From the NCBI GenBank assembly GCA_963796155.1, contig CAWCKT010000001.1:181036-245035 (forward strand): a stretch of DNA of 64,000 nt. The letters are read 5' to 3'. The translations under genes and the position numbers were made by a program. Source of the stretch: AP-15 sp963796155. Lineage in GTDB: Bacteria; Pseudomonadota; Alphaproteobacteria; ATCC43930; CGMCC-115725. Shown one piece after another: positions 61,277 to 64,000 of this stretch; the first letter of the stretch is position 1, and each line of letters starts with the position of its first letter. A model generated the notes under the pieces. That model was not told the origin of the DNA. It saw only the letters and a list, made by a program, of their open reading frames with translations, and searched no databases.

Positions 61277-61300
61277 GAGGGCGGGTTCGGACCCGCCCTC
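61277..61300 (+). terminator. perfect 10-bp stem hairpin after the cold-shock gene
   Basis: GAGGGCGGGT, loop TCGG, ACCCGCCCTC, 26 bases after the stop codon. The UUCG-like tetraloop and perfect stem are terminator-like, but no T run follows, so Rho-independent ending is uncertain. Confidence 0.5.
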
Positions 61301-61468
61301 CGGCGAGGGGTTCGTCCATCGCAACGCATGGCGACTTCGCGACAAGGATGATCTAGCGTCGCCGGCATTCTATTGTTAGCTTAACCAACGCGTCCGGAAC
61401 CAGCAGCTCCGGAGACGTCGCGGCCGCCTTCCCCGCTCCGTCCTGTCGATCACAACGAGAGCCAGACG

Positions 61469-62107
61469 ATGGACCTCCATGATACGATCCGGACCTATCG
61501 CCTGTTTTCCGGTTCCTACGACATCGTCTTTGGTCCGGTGTTCCATCCCGGGCGCAAGGACGCCGTGCGCATCGCGAACGATCGGCCGGGGCAGCGGATC
61601 CTCGAAGTCGGTGTCGGCACCGGTCTGTCGCTTCCGCATTTCCGGCCGGATTCGAGGGTGACCGGGATCGATGTCTCGGCCGAGATGCTGGCAAAGGCGC
61701 AACGCCGGGCCAAGCGGCTCCGGCTCGCCCACGTCGAGGGCCTGCATGTCATGGATGCCGAGAACCTCGAGTTTCCCGACAGCTCCTTCGATGCGGTGCT
61801 GGCGCTTTATGTCGCCTCGGTCGTGCCCAGCCCGGCACGTTTTGCCGCGGAGATGCGCCGGGTCTGCATACCCGGCGGGACGATCGTCGTCGTCAACCAC
61901 TTCACCAGCGAGAACCTGCTGCTGCGCTTCATGGAAAAACGCGTGGCCCGCTTAGCGCGCCATATCGGATTTCATTCCGATTTCCCGTTCGACGCGTTCC
62001 GCCGGGACAGCCGGCTCTCGATCCGCGAGGTGCGGCCGAGCAATCTGTTCGGCTATTGGAAGCTCTTGTGCTGCATCAACGAAAAGCCGGCGTCGCGCCC
62101 GGGGTGA
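61469..62107 (+). CDS. pmtA: phosphatidylethanolamine N-methyltransferase (Rhodobacter type)
   Basis: A 212-residue class I SAM methyltransferase. IHDTIRTY-like start (LHDTIRTYRLFSGSYDIVFGPVFHPGR), motif I LEVGVGTGLSLPHF, DVSAEMLAKAQRRAK, motif II FPDSSFDAVLALYVASVVP and GGTIVVVNHF are diagnostic of Rhodobacter-type PmtA. It methylates phosphatidylethanolamine to monomethyl- through phosphatidylcholine at the membrane. Ends with SNLFGYWKLLCC, as in the family. No pcs gene is near. Confidence 0.9.
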   Translation: MDLHDTIRTYRLFSGSYDIVFGPVFHPGRKDAVRIANDRPGQRILEVGVGTGLSLPHFRPDSRVTGIDVSAEMLAKAQRRAKRLRLAHVEGLHVMDAENLEFPDSSFDAVLALYVASVVPSPARFAAEMRRVCIPGGTIVVVNHFTSENLLLRFMEKRVARLARHIGFHSDFPFDAFRRDSRLSIREVRPSNLFGYWKLLCCINEKPASRPG

Positions 62108-62219
62108 CGGGCTGGCCCCTGAGCCCGCGCCCGATCGCCGGGTTTTCGAGATCGACACACCCCTCAACGCGGTCGCAAAAGCGGTTCGAATAGCTCTTTC
62201 GGCTGCTCAAATATTTGGA

Positions 62220-62598
62220 TTACGGCGGCAGTACTACTTTCCCCAGGATCCTATCGAACGCGACGCTGAGAATGCCCCAGAGACCGGCTGCAACGGCTTC
62301 GCGATCGACGATGGGCAATGCGCCGAGCCGCTGCGCGTCTCGTGCATCGACCGTGGCGATCTTCGCGGGACGGACGATCGATGGTGCAGGAAGGCCGGCG
62401 GCCGCGGAGATCCGATATGCCTACGTCACCCGGCCAGCCCCGATTCTCGGCACTGGTGATCATGACCAGCCATAATAGGCCGTGCGCGGCCTCGATCTCT
62501 CCGGCGGCGACGACGAGCGCAGGGCGGCGCTGTCGAACCGGCCGGTCCGTATACGGGAACGGAACCTTGACGATGTCCCATACCTTAAAGATCGCCAT
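62220..62598 (-). CDS. PemK/MazF-type toxin (frameshifted)
   Basis: A 125-residue-scale MazF-fold endoribonuclease. IFKVWDIVKVPFPYTDRPVRQRRPALVVAA and WLVMITSAENRGWPGDVGISDL are the N-terminal strands. Near 62407 the frame slips (GATCTCCGCG for GATCTCGCG, one extra base in a pair) and continues LPAPSIVRPAKIATVDARDAQRLGALPIVDRE to a stop at 62220, restoring the family C terminus. It overlaps the antitoxin gene by 14 bases. If the shift is an error, the toxin is intact. Confidence 0.8.
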
Positions 62599-62800
62599 AG
62601 GCGCGCTGGTCGGCCTCGGACGACCACTCACGGAAGGTAGCGAAGGGGTCGTCCATCGGGTCCCGCCTCGCCTTGGTCAGGATTACCTGGTCGCCCTCGA
62701 TCCGATAGGCGACCTCGTCGCCCTCGCCCACACGGAGGGCGGCTCGCACCGCCTGCGGGATCGTTGTTTGGGCCTTGCTGGTGATCTTGCTCGTGATCAT
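62585..62800 (-). CDS. AbrB/MazE-type antitoxin
   Basis: A 71-residue antitoxin. MITSKITSKAQTTIPQAVRAALRVGEGDEVAYRIEGDQVILTKA is a SpoVT-AbrB swapped-hairpin DNA-binding domain; the acidic tail (DPMDDPFATFREWSSEADQ) should bind the toxin. It is first in the operon, with a strong palindrome upstream. Confidence 0.85.
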   Translation of the reverse strand: MITSKITSKAQTTIPQAVRAALRVGEGDEVAYRIEGDQVILTKARRDPMDDPFATFREWSSEADQRAYGDL

Positions 62801-62827
62801 GGCTGATACCGGGATCTTGTGCGTGAT

Positions 62828-62856
62828 CTTGATGTAAGGATTTTCCTTACATCAAG
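62828..62856. promoter_or_regulatory. perfect 29-bp palindrome upstream of the mazEF-like operon, likely operator
   Basis: CTTGATGTAAGGA and TCCTTACATCAAG are perfect 13-base arms around TTT, 27 bases upstream of the antitoxin ATG. Such a long perfect palindrome next to an AbrB-type antitoxin is most simply its autorepression site. It could alternatively fold as a hairpin in RNA. Confidence 0.7.
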
Positions 62857-62948
62857 CAAGCCTCGGTCACCTCTGCTGGCTTCGATAGAGGCACTCGTGG
62901 CGGCTGGGGAAGGCGTCATCGAGGTACGCTGATCCGAAATTAGCCGCG

Positions 62949-63140
62949 CTACCCCCCGGTCAGCTCGCGTCGGACGATCGCGGCGCCCGCGGCCAGTGCC
63001 TCCAATTTGGTGAAGGCGAGATCGCGCGGGATGTACTTCATGCCGCAGTCGGGGGCCGGGATCAGCCGCTCCGGCAGGTGCGCCAACGCCGCGCGGATGC
63101 GGGTGGCGACGGGTTCGATAAGGAACCCGATATGAACAGC
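62949..63140 (-). pseudogene. 3'-end copy of a MetE-like gene
   Basis: About 63 codons are readable: HIGFLIEPVATRIRAALAHLP, APDCGMKYIPRDLAFTKLEALA, ending IVRRELTGG and TAG at 62949. This is the C terminus of MetE-like (cobalamin-independent methionine synthase II) proteins. It begins right at the HicB stop codon without its own start. The sequence matches the partial gene at 63898-64000 at about 78 of 90 bases by hand. It is either the tail of a deleted tandem paralogue or one side of an insertion. Confidence 0.75.
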
Positions 63141-63596
63141 TTATGCCGCTCTACCCCGCGGCCGTTCTTTGGGCAGATCGATAGAAAGCTCGGCGTTCAT
63201 TTTGGCCAATGCCGCGTCGACGATCCCGATATGCGAGCTGTGGCGCAGGTCCAACAGCCGGCGGACCGAGTTTTCAGGGACGCCGAGCTCCCCGGCCAGC
63301 TTGACCTTGGACCAGCCATAATCGCGCATGGTCTCGTAAACCGCCAATTTGGCGGTGACCAGCGACGGCAATACGGCACGGTCGAGCCCTGGGGCCGTCG
63401 CGGACGGTCTCGGTATCGGCCTGCCGGCCTTCATATAGCCTTCGAGCGCTGCGATCACGCAATCGATGGCGCTGGTGCGCGCTTCCGCTTCGGTTTCGCC
63501 TTCGGTCAACGCTTCCGGAATTTCCGGGAAACGCACGAGCCACCAGCCGTTCTCCTGCTGCTCCAGGATGTACCTATACCGAACAGCCACCGTCAC
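63141..63596 (-). CDS. hicB: HicB-type antitoxin
   Basis: A 151-residue antitoxin. QQENGWWLVRFPEIPEALTEGETEAEARTSAIDCVIAALEGYMKAG is the partial RNase H-like HicB domain; the C-terminal DNA-binding part contains YGWSKVKLAGELGVPENSVRRLLDLRHSSHIG. It neutralises HicA and represses the operon. It starts at a GTG overlapping the HicA stop (GTGA). The frame is intact. Confidence 0.87.
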   Translation of the reverse strand: MTVAVRYRYILEQQENGWWLVRFPEIPEALTEGETEAEARTSAIDCVIAALEGYMKAGRPIPRPSATAPGLDRAVLPSLVTAKLAVYETMRDYGWSKVKLAGELGVPENSVRRLLDLRHSSHIGIVDAALAKMNAELSIDLPKERPRGRAA

Positions 63597-63811
63597 TCCT
63601 CCAGGTCTTTTCTCGTCAGCCCGAGCTGTTGCAGCATCGCGCTGAGAAGGCCGGGGCCGATTTCCTTTTTGCGGTCCTTCAGCGTCGTAAACCGGTCGCC
63701 GTAATAGAGCCGCCCGTGGCTACCCTTGCCGGGGCCACGATCAAAGGAAACAGCAACCCCGCGATTACGACCGAGCCTTCGGAGCGTTCTCTCGAACTCG
63801 TGGCCCGTCAT
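63593..63811 (-). CDS. hicA: HicA-type mRNA interferase toxin
   Basis: About 72 residues of HicA, a double-stranded-RNA-binding-fold RNase. The catalytic His is in GPGKGSHGRLYYGDRF, and KDRKKEIGPGLLSAMLQQLGLTRKDL is the C-terminal helix. The ATG at 63811 is chosen; a GTG at 63826 lies inside the upstream palindrome. It is first in the pair, with hicB following by a 4-base overlap. Intact as read. Confidence 0.85.
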   Translation of the reverse strand: MTGHEFERTLRRLGRNRGVAVSFDRGPGKGSHGRLYYGDRFTTLKDRKKEIGPGLLSAMLQQLGLTRKDLEE

Positions 63812-63820
63812 GTCGTGATG

Positions 63821-63838
63821 TCGCACATATCTGTGCGA
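63821..63838. promoter_or_regulatory. inverted repeat upstream of hicA, likely operator
   Basis: TCGCACA and TGTGCGA are perfect 7-base arms around TATC, 9 bases upstream of the hicA start on the minus strand. Expected for HicB-mediated autorepression. Confidence 0.6.
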
Positions 63839-63897
63839 ATATCAAGGCATCGCCACCGCTGGTCTGATCTCCTGATTCACGAGCACAGTGAAGCCAA

Positions 63898-64000
63898 CTA
63901 CGCACCGCGTAGCTCGCGTCGCACGATCGCGGCACCCTCGGCCAATGCCTTGAGCTTGGCGAAGGCGAGATGGCGCGGGATGTATTTCATGCCGCAATCG
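63898..64000 (-). CDS. MetE-like (cobalamin-independent methionine synthase II) protein, 3' end only
   Basis: The visible C terminus reads CGMKYIPRHLAFAKLKAL, then EGAAIVRRELRGA, and stops at 63898. It is the end of a gene that runs off the window to the right on the minus strand. Its last codons are closely copied at 62949. The family catalyses methyl transfer to homocysteine or related thiols, or has divergent roles; the active site lies outside the window. Confidence 0.75.
   Translation of the reverse strand, partial: DCGMKYIPRHLAFAKLKALAEGAAIVRRELRGA

Noticed and set aside
1..64000. CRISPR array, prophage, rRNA or tRNA genes
   Set aside because: No regularly spaced repeats, no phage structural or integrase genes and no recognisable cloverleaf or rRNA sequence were seen. 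I could not run a covariance search, so a tRNA could be missed.

Overview
The window reads as high-GC chromosomal DNA of a soil or plant-associated alphaproteobacterium, most likely Rhizobiales or Rhodospirillales. The pointers are family content (PmtA-type phospholipid N-methyltransferase, YejE/YejF, many CaiB/BaiF CoA transferases, luciferase-like monooxygenases, a liv operon with an embedded acyl-CoA ligase), strong third-position G/C bias, and two interspersed repeat types common in that class (a CCCTC-CCCGC hairpin and a CATTGCGAG hairpin). This assignment is inference. I see no rRNA, tRNA, CRISPR array or prophage.

Layout. 1-5.5 kb: a 5'-truncated secreted phosphoesterase, a CoA transferase with a metallo-beta-lactamase-fold hydrolase, an exported FKBP isomerase and a benzoylformate decarboxylase-like ThDP enzyme. 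5.5-9.5 kb is a scrap region: a broken alpha/beta hydrolase, a copied 3' end of a ThDP-enzyme gene, a VapB antitoxin without toxin, then a 2.9-kb IS1595-type transposon with readable ends, an 8-bp target duplication, four cargo genes and a wrecked transposase. 9.5-26.5 kb: a uracil-DNA glycosylase-like protein, GNAT, SMP-30 lactonase, three luciferase-like monooxygenases (two in tandem), two enoyl-CoA hydratases, a CoA-binding acyl-CoA synthetase subunit, a GAF/PAS adenylate cyclase, DinB, a thioesterase, GlgA, a formyltransferase and a sensor histidine kinase. 26.8-34.7 kb: yejF-yejE without yejAB, asd, DUF962, an AhpD-like protein, a VOC protein, an SDR and an iron alcohol dehydrogenase.

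35-47 kb: a DUF4279 protein, a higBA fragment lodged between a copied cyclase 3' end and a full SAM-cyclase-ATPase-TPR regulator, another luciferase-like enzyme, a TPR protein, DUF1614, a carboxymuconolactone decarboxylase-like protein, a 3-hydroxyisobutyrate dehydrogenase relative, an intact Phd/VapC pair and a second CoA transferase. 47.4-54.3 kb (minus strand) is a six-gene branched-chain/organic-acid ABC importer operon, livG-acyl-CoA ligase-livH-livM-binding protein-livF. 54.5-62 kb: a G3E GTPase, dihydropyrimidinase, DUF1275, hydroxypyruvate isomerase plus D-erythronate dehydrogenase (C4 sugar-acid catabolism), a fumarylacetoacetase-family enzyme, a double cold-shock-domain protein and PmtA. 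62-64 kb: a MazEF-like pair and a HicAB pair, the latter between two copies of the 3' end of a MetE-like gene.

The theme is organic and aromatic acid catabolism through CoA thioesters, with accessory islands rich in toxin-antitoxin genes (five loci). Many otherwise well-conserved genes carry one-base frameshifts, often at short C, G or T runs. These look more like sequence errors than decay, and this affects how the broken genes should be read.
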